A stretch of DNA of 64,000 nt from a virus: the IMG/VR virus record IMGVR_UViG_3300036770_007174, positions 1 to 64,000 of that record; one strand, given 5' to 3'. The first letter of the stretch is position 1. Every line of letters starts with the position of its first letter. Of this stretch, positions 33,330 through 41,563 are shown piece after piece. The position numbers and the translations under genes are program-made. The notes below the pieces were generated by a model. It saw only the letters and a list, made by a program, of their open reading frames with translations. It had not been told where the DNA came from and did not search any database.

Positions 33330-36300
33330 ATGACACGGACGATCCAAGAGACTATCGACGAACTACACGCGTCCTTGAAGGATTACATTGAGGCGACATA
33401 TCACATCGGGGACGCTAAGCTGATTGGCCAGAGACGCAGGCTACTCAGCCAAGTCGGCGTCACCCGTCAGGTGCCTTACTTAGAGTCGACGCCGCGCTAT
33501 TGTCTCGGAGAACGGTTCTGCAACATGGCTGGCTTGCCTCCCGCCGCCCTTGCGGTGTACGAGGCGCTCGCGACGGCCAAGGACGGTAAGCCACGGCTAT
33601 TGTTCGACCCGCCGTACCGGCACCAAGCTGAAGCCATCCGCCACGCTCTGATCGGCGGGAAGAACCTGATGGTCATGACCGGTACCGGCTCGGGGAAAAC
33701 CGAATCCTTTCTTCTTCCCATCCTTGGCAAGTTTGCGCATGAGGCTGCCGAACGGCCCAAAGCGTTCAGTCAGCATGCAGTGCGCGCCATCCTGCTCTAC
33801 CCGATGAATGCGCTCGTCAACGATCAACTCGGTCGGCTGCGTGCTCTATTCGGCGACCCGCGCCTCGTCCGCATGTTCAGCAAGTGGTCAGGCAGGCCGC
33901 CGACCTTCGCGAGGTACACCAGCCGGACACCCTATGCAGGGGTACGGACGGCAAAGCGAGACGGCAAGAAACTGGCGTCGTTCGAAGAGTTCTTCGTCGA
34001 GATCGAGAGGCAAGCGGCGGACGGCGCGCCCGACGAGCAGGCTGCAGCGCGCAAGCTTCGTGACCAGCTCAAGGCGCGCGGGAAGTGGCCGGCAAAGCCG
34101 GATCTAGCCGAGTGGTTTGGCCCCAAGAACGGTCGTTGGGTTGATCAAAAGACCAAGGCTTTCTTGCGGGCTGTTACCTTACCCGGTGATTCCGAACTTC
34201 TGACGCGCCACGAGGTGCAGGAGGCAGCGCCTGACCTCCTGGTCACCAACTATTCCATGTTGGAATACATGCTCATGCGGCCGATCGAGCGGCCGATTTT
34301 CGACCAGACCCGTGCGTGGCTCGCTGGAAACCCGCACGAGAAGATCACCGTGGTGCTCGACGAGGCCCACCTTTACCGTGGCGCCGGAGGGGCCGAGGTC
34401 GCCCTGCTTCTACGCCGGTTGCGAGATCGTCTCGACATCACGCCTGATCGGTTCCAGGTCATCTGCGCAACCGCAAGCTTCGGTAGCCGCGAATACGCGA
34501 GAGACTTCGGCTCGCAGTTGACCGGCGTGCCAGCGGAGACCATTGAACCGGTCACAGGCGATCTTGATCTACGAGCGCACGCCGCTCCAGGTACTCAGGA
34601 CGACGCCGCGGCTTTAGCAAACCTAGATCTCGAGCGCTTCTACTCAGCCGACGCGAGAGAGCGCGCCGACGCAATCACTCCCCTGCTCGCCTACCGATCT
34701 ACCGAAGCGACAGGCAACGTCGAACGGGATCTGCATGCGGCGCTCGCAGACTTTGAGCCGCTCGGACTCTTGGTAAACCTTACTATGAAGGCCGCGCGTG
34801 CAGTGGCGAGTCTCGGTCCGGCTCTTTTCCCGGACAGCCCTGGCATCGCCGACCGGGCAGTGACGGCCTTACTGGCCCTCGGTAGCGTCGCTCGGGAGAC
34901 ACCGGACGCTGCCGGCCTTCTCCCATGCCGCATCCACAATTTCTACCGCGGGCTGCCAGGCCTGTGGGTGTGCATGGATCCTAATTGCACGGAAATTGCG
35001 ACCAACGAACGGTCTGGATTATGCGGACGCATGTACAGTCAGCCGCGCGAGGCCTGTGGATGCGGCGCGCGAGTATTGCAGTTCTATACATGCAGGAACT
35101 GTGGCGCGGCCCATGCGCGAGCATACACCGATGACGTCGACCGGCCAAACGCGCTTTGGCCCGAACCGGGTCGTAAATTGAAGATGCAAGGTGGCGAAAC
35201 CAGCCCATTGCTCGACCTAGACCTCCTACTCGAGGAGCCACGCCTCGCCGAGTTGGCAGAAATTGCAGACTACGATCTCGAGACAGGACGGCTTAACCCA
35301 GCAGTACTTGGAGAACGTCGACGATCAGTTTATATTCGCAAGGATCGCATAGCGCCGGCGGCTGGCGACGATGGCGAAGTCGACACTCGGCTGGAAGTAA
35401 GAGGCCAATTCATCCCGTGCGCCGTGTGCGGCGAGAGTGCCGCGTTCGGTAGGTCGTCTGTTCAGGATCACCAAACGAAGGGCGATCAACCGTTCCAGGC
35501 ACTGGTCGCGCGCCAAATTCAGGTGCAACCGCCCGGGCCGCAGCCTTCAACGACCTTTGCGCCACTGCGCGGCCGGAAGGTCCTAGTCTTCTCAGACTCG
35601 CGTCAGGTCGCTGCGCGACTGGCGCCTAATCTGCAAATGTACTCCGTGCGTGATGCACTTCGTTCGCTGATCGTGTGGGGGTTCAACCGCCTACGCAAAC
35701 ATCCGCTCGTCACGGGCATGCTTAACCTCGACGACCTGTATCTCGCTACGCTGCTTGCGTCGCGCAGCCTGGGAGTTCGCCTTCGACCGGAGCTAAAGGC
35801 CGGCGAGAGCTTCGCGGCCGATGCAGTTGTCGAGGCGGCCGTGAAGGATGGCGCACTCAGCGATGACCAAAAGCTCCAAATGCTTTGGATGGAAATTCGC
35901 AGCGACACACCCCCTGAAGCTCTACTCGACGACATCGTCAAGACAGTACGGGACCGCTATCTCGGGCTTGAGGCTTTGGCGCTAGCATCCGTGCGCGAAA
36001 TCGCTAGCAAGACGAAGGATCTACACGCCCTGCCACCTATCAGCGGCATCGCAAGTACGAATGACGAGAAGGTGGCACTCGCCCGTGCTTGGTTGCGGTG
36101 CTGGCGGTCCGAGGGCTTCTGGTTGAACGCGATGCCACCGACTTGGCACAAAGTCAAAGTGCGGGCGCGCAAAGGGTCGTTCCAGGCAATGCGCAAGATC
36201 TTGCCAGACAAAGGAGCCCACAAGATCTTTGAGAAAGCCTGGCATCCTGCGCTAATGTCCATCTTCACTACAGAAATGGAAAGCGGCTACCGGCGTCTGG

Positions 36301-38870
36301 CTGGGAAGAATCTCTCGCTCGAACTCGACGGGCTTTGGGTGCGCTGCGCCTCCTGCCGTTCCGTGCACCGGCCCGTACCGAAAATCCCGCACTGCTTGGA
36401 TTGCGGCGCGGCAGGCGTCGTCCCGCTCGACCCGAGTTCCGACAAGGTTTTCACAGCACGCAAGGGTTACTACCGGGGCCCAGTGACCGCAGCCATGGGC
36501 AATCCGGCGCTTCCGCCCATGGCGCTGGTTGCTGCCGAGCACACAGCGCAGTTGAACGCACCGCAAAGCGAGGACGTGTTCTCCAAGGCGGAAGAGAATG
36601 AGCTGCTGTTCCAAGATGTCGAACTGTCCTGGGGAAACGGCGGAAAGCGCATAACGGCCATTGACGTGCTCTCGAGCACCACAACGATGGAAGTCGGTAT
36701 TGATATCGGCGCCCTGTCGGGCGTTGCGCTTCGCAACATGCCGCCGGGACGGGCGAACTACCAGCAGCGAGCTGGTAGAGCCGGCCGGCGTGGTAACGCG
36801 GTTGCGACCGTCGTCGCTTTCGGCAGCGCCGACAGTCACGACGAGCACTACTTCAGCAAGCCTGACGCCATGATTGCTGGGCCGGTTGTCGATCCGAAGC
36901 TCACGCTGGAAAACCCCGATATAGCTCGCCGCCACATACGAGCCTTCCTCTTACAGAGATACCATCAGGACAGAATTCTCGCTTTCGACCCCGCCGCAAA
37001 TCCCGACCTCTTCTCAGTTCTCGGTACCGTTTCGGACTTTCAGAGCGTGACTGCGCGGCTCAACCGGACGGACTTTGCCAAGTGGCTCGCCCAGCACGCG
37101 TCCGTGCTGAGGGAGCGCGTCGCAAGTTGGATTCCAGACAAACTGAGTGAAGCTGACCGCAAACAACTTCTCGAAAACATGGCGGCAGATTGCCTCGACG
37201 CGATCGACGAAGCGCTCGGCGGGACTGCGCCGACTGGACAGAAGATACTGGAGGATGCGGGAGCGGGGGACACCTCTGAAGAGGAAGGAGAAGCACCTCC
37301 AGAGGCAGGCGAGGAGACGTCCGGGCAAAAGACGCTCAACGGGAAACTGCTCGACCGTCTGCTCTACAAAGGGGTGCTTCCCCGCTATGCATTCCCAACT
37401 GACGTCGCGGCCTTCAGTGTCTTCGACGTTGATCGATCGACTTCCCACCGGCCGGTCATGAAATTCGCGCCGTCCCAGAGCTTGCCGGTGGCGCTTTCAC
37501 AATACGCCCCTGGCAAACAAGTTTGGATCTCCGGAAAGTGCTATACTTCGGGAGCGGTTTATTCGCCTATGGCGGAGGACCGCTATCGTGCTTGGCAGAA
37601 CCGTAGGCTCTACCGGGAATGCGTAGAGTGCAGTTTCGCTGAGACGGTACCGGTAGACGCGGGCGTCAAGACGGGCGATTCTCACGACTGCTACGCCTGT
37701 GGTGCGCTCGGCTCATTCGGCCCGACGCGATACTGGCTTCGACCGCCAGGTTTCGCACATCCGGCTTATGCGCCTGAGGTCACGTCGCCGGACGACATGC
37801 CCGAGACCGCGTATGCGACACGCGCCAAACTGACCATGCCGACCCCGGCGGACAGCGCGAAATGGATTGACGTGAACGGCCGCATACGCGTGATGGCCGA
37901 CCGCAAGCACCTTCTCGTATCGAACACCGGTCCGCGACGGGACGGTTACGACTACTGTACCAAGTGCGGCCGAATTGAAGCGTCTGCCGAAGCGTCTGGC
38001 GTGTTGGCCGGACCCCACCAGAAGCCGTTCCCGGACGAGAAAGAGCAAACCTGCCCGGGCGCTGGTACGACGCGCCACCTGATGTTGGGGACAGACTTCA
38101 TCACGGATATCGCCTTGCTCTCGCTGCGAGTGGCAGCACCCTTGAAGTTGAAGCCAGGCTTCTACCCCACCGACGTCGCCCTTCGAACGGTGAGCGAGGC
38201 GCTGGCCAAGGCCGCTTGCGAGATGCTTGAGATCGAAGCGGGCGAACTGCTGGCGGAATACAGACCGGCACTGACGCCAGGCGGCCGGAATGGCTTGGAG
38301 GCCGAGATCTTCCTCTACGACACGCTACCTGGCGGTGCCGGCTTCGCAAGCCAACTGACGAGCAGAGGGGAAGAACTGTTTCAGCGTGCACTTTCGCTGA
38401 TGAAGTGCTGCCCAGAGGGCTGCGACGCATCGTGTTACCGATGCCTACGCAGCTTCAAAAACAAGTTCGAGCACACCGTCCTAGACCGACATGTCGGCGC
38501 CGAATTGGTCGAGTATCTCATGAATGGAGAAATGCGGCCCTTTGACGCAAGGCGCATCAGGGCTTCGACTGAACTGCTGCTGAAGGACTTGCAGCGGCAG
38601 GCCGATGGCACCCGCTTCGAACTGGAGAAGGAGTTCGACATACCTGGCGTCGGTAAGGTCACCGTCCCAATCTTGGCGACGCGCTCAACAGGAGACCAGT
38701 TTGCGATTGCTCTAACCGGTGCACTGACGAATGAGCATCCGGCAGATCCAGCCATCGCTCGCATGCGCGAGGAGTGGGACGCACTCCGCGTGGTCACTGT
38801 GAATGAGTTGCTTGTTCGTGGGAATCTGCCTGCGGCAACGCGAGGTGTTTTGAGTCAGTTTGCGCAGTGA
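33330..38870 (+). CDS. druE: DruE-like giant DEAH helicase with DUF1998 domain
   Basis: 1846 residues, in the size range of DruE proteins. The superfamily 2 helicase core has Walker A MTGTGSGKTES (about 115-125), motif II VVLDEAHLYRG (D344-E-A-H347), and a C-terminal helicase lobe with TTTMEVGIDIG and YQQRAGRAGRRGN (about 1150-1170). A large insert (about 540-700) carries several Cys pairs (CMDPNC, CGCGAR, CRNCGAAHAR) for zinc. The DUF1998 domain near the end has CCPEGCDASCYRC, another zinc centre, then the LPGGAGFA motif before it. DruE helicases are the hallmark of all Druantia types and are needed for phage defence. The ribosome site is GGAGACGG. Confidence 0.88.
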   Translation: MTRTIQETIDELHASLKDYIEATYHIGDAKLIGQRRRLLSQVGVTRQVPYLESTPRYCLGERFCNMAGLPPAALAVYEALATAKDGKPRLLFDPPYRHQAEAIRHALIGGKNLMVMTGTGSGKTESFLLPILGKFAHEAAERPKAFSQHAVRAILLYPMNALVNDQLGRLRALFGDPRLVRMFSKWSGRPPTFARYTSRTPYAGVRTAKRDGKKLASFEEFFVEIERQAADGAPDEQAAARKLRDQLKARGKWPAKPDLAEWFGPKNGRWVDQKTKAFLRAVTLPGDSELLTRHEVQEAAPDLLVTNYSMLEYMLMRPIERPIFDQTRAWLAGNPHEKITVVLDEAHLYRGAGGAEVALLLRRLRDRLDITPDRFQVICATASFGSREYARDFGSQLTGVPAETIEPVTGDLDLRAHAAPGTQDDAAALANLDLERFYSADARERADAITPLLAYRSTEATGNVERDLHAALADFEPLGLLVNLTMKAARAVASLGPALFPDSPGIADRAVTALLALGSVARETPDAAGLLPCRIHNFYRGLPGLWVCMDPNCTEIATNERSGLCGRMYSQPREACGCGARVLQFYTCRNCGAAHARAYTDDVDRPNALWPEPGRKLKMQGGETSPLLDLDLLLEEPRLAELAEIADYDLETGRLNPAVLGERRRSVYIRKDRIAPAAGDDGEVDTRLEVRGQFIPCAVCGESAAFGRSSVQDHQTKGDQPFQALVARQIQVQPPGPQPSTTFAPLRGRKVLVFSDSRQVAARLAPNLQMYSVRDALRSLIVWGFNRLRKHPLVTGMLNLDDLYLATLLASRSLGVRLRPELKAGESFAADAVVEAAVKDGALSDDQKLQMLWMEIRSDTPPEALLDDIVKTVRDRYLGLEALALASVREIASKTKDLHALPPISGIASTNDEKVALARAWLRCWRSEGFWLNAMPPTWHKVKVRARKGSFQAMRKILPDKGAHKIFEKAWHPALMSIFTTEMESGYRRLAGKNLSLELDGLWVRCASCRSVHRPVPKIPHCLDCGAAGVVPLDPSSDKVFTARKGYYRGPVTAAMGNPALPPMALVAAEHTAQLNAPQSEDVFSKAEENELLFQDVELSWGNGGKRITAIDVLSSTTTMEVGIDIGALSGVALRNMPPGRANYQQRAGRAGRRGNAVATVVAFGSADSHDEHYFSKPDAMIAGPVVDPKLTLENPDIARRHIRAFLLQRYHQDRILAFDPAANPDLFSVLGTVSDFQSVTARLNRTDFAKWLAQHASVLRERVASWIPDKLSEADRKQLLENMAADCLDAIDEALGGTAPTGQKILEDAGAGDTSEEEGEAPPEAGEETSGQKTLNGKLLDRLLYKGVLPRYAFPTDVAAFSVFDVDRSTSHRPVMKFAPSQSLPVALSQYAPGKQVWISGKCYTSGAVYSPMAEDRYRAWQNRRLYRECVECSFAETVPVDAGVKTGDSHDCYACGALGSFGPTRYWLRPPGFAHPAYAPEVTSPDDMPETAYATRAKLTMPTPADSAKWIDVNGRIRVMADRKHLLVSNTGPRRDGYDYCTKCGRIEASAEASGVLAGPHQKPFPDEKEQTCPGAGTTRHLMLGTDFITDIALLSLRVAAPLKLKPGFYPTDVALRTVSEALAKAACEMLEIEAGELLAEYRPALTPGGRNGLEAEIFLYDTLPGGAGFASQLTSRGEELFQRALSLMKCCPEGCDASCYRCLRSFKNKFEHTVLDRHVGAELVEYLMNGEMRPFDARRIRASTELLLKDLQRQADGTRFELEKEFDIPGVGKVTVPILATRSTGDQFAIALTGALTNEHPADPAIARMREEWDALRVVTVNELLVRGNLPAATRGVLSQFAQ

Positions 38871-38900
38871 GGTCTAGCCTGGGAGCGCGCGGCAAACCTA

Positions 38901-40892
38901 ATGATCCACATTATCGGTGTCCGTGAAGGGCAGGAATATGAGGCCGCCGTCCACCTTCGGAGGCTTCTCTTAAATCTCTGGCCGGATTTGGCGCAAAGCA
39001 AAGATGATGTTGTCAAGATATTTGTTGGCTTTAAGATGTACGGTTACAAAGTCGAGGATCTCGACCTTGTTGTCATTGGCAGATTTTCTGCTCCCCGACC
39101 ATTTGACATCGAGTTTCAGTTCTACCCGAGAGATGGCGATCCGTTTGTGCCAAGGAGCGCCAGCATAGCGAATTTTGCGCTCGTCATTGAGGTTAAGTCG
39201 CATGACGCGAGCGGCGTCCGCTTTGAAAACAAAGTCGCATCAGTGCGCTACATCCGGAATGGACGCGCAGTCTGGGAGTGCGTGACTGAAAAAAATCGCA
39301 TGCAGATGTTCGAATTTAAGAAGTACCTTGGACGGCAGGGACTTGGAAAAGTTCATGTTCAGGATTTGGTCCTTTTCACGGGGCTGCGTGAGAGCGACCT
39401 CCCGAAGCGTCCGCACAATTGCGTAGCAGGGGACGCGAGCTTTGAGCGCGTTCTAAACGTGCTCGGGCAAATCTCGCGGCCAATCCGGCATGGTACTCAG
39501 GTAAACCTGATTTTCGGGTCCGACGACGCCTTTCAGGATCTGCTATGCTCGGATTTTCCGTTGTTTGATGAAATCGAGCCAACGTCGCTCGACCGGCGAA
39601 GGATGGACATGATCGCCCGCCGAGCGCTGCCAGATGAGTGGCTCGACGATCTTGGGGAGCGCCAGATTGTCCTGAGAGGCCGCGGAGGCGTCGGGAAGAC
39701 CGTCCTCCTCCTGCAGATGGCCTACCGCGCGTTCGAGTCCAGGCAAATGCGTTCATTGGTTTTGACATTCAACAAGGCTTTGGTCGCGGACCTGAGGCGC
39801 ACCATGGCATTGCTCGGAGTACCACATAGTGCCGAGAAGGGCGGAATTGCTGTCGAAACCGCACACGCGTTCTTTGGGCGCTTGATGCGAGGTTTAGGTA
39901 TCATTGAAAATTACGAGGGCTATCTCGAAGGCTACACCGCGCTCAAAGCGACACTTCTCACGTATCTCCAGACGGAAGCGATTAGCCGCGACGACATAAA
40001 CAGTCTGCTTTCGGGTCAGTCGCTGGATTTCGACTGGGATCTGGTTCTTGTTGATGAGGGCCAGGATTGGCCGGCCGACGAGATTGAAATCTTGCGCACC
40101 ATTTACGGCGAATCAAAGATGGTCGTATCGGATGGTGTTGATCAGTTTGTCCGCGAATCTGTCGCAGACTGGTCGCGGGGGCTGGCTAAGTCAGCCACGA
40201 AATCGCGGCGGCTGACACGCTGCATGCGCATGAAGGCTAACCTAGCGACCTTTGTTGGCGAGATGGCGGAGGAACTCCAACTTTCAGGTTGGGACCTAGA
40301 GCCGAACGCTATGGCAGTTGGCGGCAAAGTGGTTGTGTTCGAAGGCGACCTGGCATCCAGCCCGATGGTCATTCAGCGGCTCACGGCGGAAGCAGTCGCT
40401 TTAGGCAACCACCCCGTCGATATGCTTGCGTGCGTGCCGCCATCGATGGTCGATCCGACGGCGGATGGTCAGGTCTGCAGGCCCGCCGCCTTGTTTGCGG
40501 CCGCTGGCGGTTGCGTTTGGGACGGCACGTCGCGAGATGTGCGCGAGCATTTTCCGACAGAGCGCCAGCAATTGCGCTTTGTCCAATACGACTCCTGTCG
40601 TGGGCTGGAAGGATGGGCGACTATCAACTACGCACTTGACGAGCTATGGGAATATAAGCGCGGTCAATGGCTTGCTGGTGACTACCGAACTGACGGGCTC
40701 GACAAATCTCCAGACGAATTGGCAGAACTTCATGCTTCGAGATGGCTGATGATCCCGCTGACTCGCGCCATCGATACATTGGTGGTGAACGTTGGCACGA
40801 ATGAGAGCGCCGTGAAAACGATGCTTCGGAGAGTTGCGAAGAGGCGGGGTGACTTCATCGAATGGATTACCAGTGGCGAGCACTTGGCGTGA
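38901..40892 (+). CDS. NERD/PD-(D/E)XK-like nuclease fused to UvrD-like helicase
   Basis: 663 residues. The N-terminal 150 residues look like a nuclease of the NERD/PD-(D/E)XK kind: D55 in VEDLDLVVIG and E97-x-K99 in ALVIEVKSHD. The rest is a superfamily 1 ATPase with Walker A LRGRGGVGKTVLLLQ (K266) and Walker B LVLVDEGQDW (D385-E386-G-Q-D389), and a C-terminal part with 'RAIDTLVVNVG'. It lies 30 bases after the helicase gene, so it is probably the last gene of the same operon and could degrade or unwind DNA exposed by the others. Compared with Gabija GajB, it joins nuclease and helicase in one chain. Confidence 0.75.
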   Translation: MIHIIGVREGQEYEAAVHLRRLLLNLWPDLAQSKDDVVKIFVGFKMYGYKVEDLDLVVIGRFSAPRPFDIEFQFYPRDGDPFVPRSASIANFALVIEVKSHDASGVRFENKVASVRYIRNGRAVWECVTEKNRMQMFEFKKYLGRQGLGKVHVQDLVLFTGLRESDLPKRPHNCVAGDASFERVLNVLGQISRPIRHGTQVNLIFGSDDAFQDLLCSDFPLFDEIEPTSLDRRRMDMIARRALPDEWLDDLGERQIVLRGRGGVGKTVLLLQMAYRAFESRQMRSLVLTFNKALVADLRRTMALLGVPHSAEKGGIAVETAHAFFGRLMRGLGIIENYEGYLEGYTALKATLLTYLQTEAISRDDINSLLSGQSLDFDWDLVLVDEGQDWPADEIEILRTIYGESKMVVSDGVDQFVRESVADWSRGLAKSATKSRRLTRCMRMKANLATFVGEMAEELQLSGWDLEPNAMAVGGKVVVFEGDLASSPMVIQRLTAEAVALGNHPVDMLACVPPSMVDPTADGQVCRPAALFAAAGGCVWDGTSRDVREHFPTERQQLRFVQYDSCRGLEGWATINYALDELWEYKRGQWLAGDYRTDGLDKSPDELAELHASRWLMIPLTRAIDTLVVNVGTNESAVKTMLRRVAKRRGDFIEWITSGEHLA

Positions 40893-41563
40893 AGGGATCA
40901 GGCTAGGGTCACCTCAGCTTATCTATGTCGTCTTGAAGACTGGTTCAGAATGTCTGCGCGAGGGTCGCGGTGGAGCTTCCGTCCTTGCCACGAGAAGGGC
41001 TCGGCTGACGCTGGTGACATCAGCTAACGCGACAGCGATCACGGGGCGAAAGAGAACCGCGGAAACGTCCCGTGCGGTGTTCTCGACGGTCTCTCGGCTG
41101 TACGCGGATCGTTGATGGGACCGGGGTGTCAGGACCAAAGCAGAGATCGCTTGGTATGCGATCGGAGCGCATAGCGTCCTTCGCGTAAAGCGGCAACCCA
41201 GAGAATGTTGGTCCCCGGCTTCGACCGCCGCTCCAATGACCACCACCCCACCTTTCTCTCCAGGCGGATGGGCCACGTAGAACCCCAAGAAATTTGGGGG
41301 TTTTTCGCGTGGGGTTGGGGGTGGCTTGGGCGCCAGAACCCCGCTTTCGCTCTCCGGAGGGGCATTTCTCTCCGAAGCTTGGGGGTAGGCGGATTTACAC
41401 CCAAGGTTTCAACACGCTGAAATCAGGACATTTTTTTCAAGGAGCACCTTGGGAGTTGCGTGTGTCGACTGGCCGGGTGGATGCGCTGCAAGACGAATGA
41501 TTCAGTCCCAAGCGGCATAGCCTTCTTCTGGGTCACGTCCCCGCTAATCGTGTAGAATATGCC
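40893..41563. other. 671-base gap between the Druantia-like operon and the Argonaute genes; G-rich
   Basis: No supported gene. Short frames on both strands here lack domains and ribosome sites. At 41282-41303 a CCCCAA...TTTGGGGG hairpin is followed by TTTTT, a plausible terminator. Close by, G runs at 41295-41299, 41311-41314, 41317-41321 and 41328-41330 could form a four-stranded G structure. Another stem pairs CTTGGGGGT (41378-41386) imperfectly with ACACCCAAG (41397-41405). The stretch may mark the join of two independently acquired defence cassettes. Confidence 0.45.
41282..41303 (+). terminator. likely rho-independent terminator
   Basis: AACCCCAA pairs with TTTGGGGG across a short GAAA-like loop and runs straight into TTTTT. 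It would end transcription from the nuclease-helicase gene before the Argonaute cassette. The stem is short with one bulge. Confidence 0.5.

Noticed and set aside
33330-38870. DISARM assignment because of the DUF1998 domain
   Set aside because: DISARM splits helicase (DrmA) and DUF1998 (DrmB) into two proteins. Here both are in one giant chain next to DUF4338, as in Druantia.
40834-41115. Small frames after the nuclease-helicase gene as an insertion sequence remnant
   Set aside because: No transposase motif and no terminal inverted repeats could be recognised.
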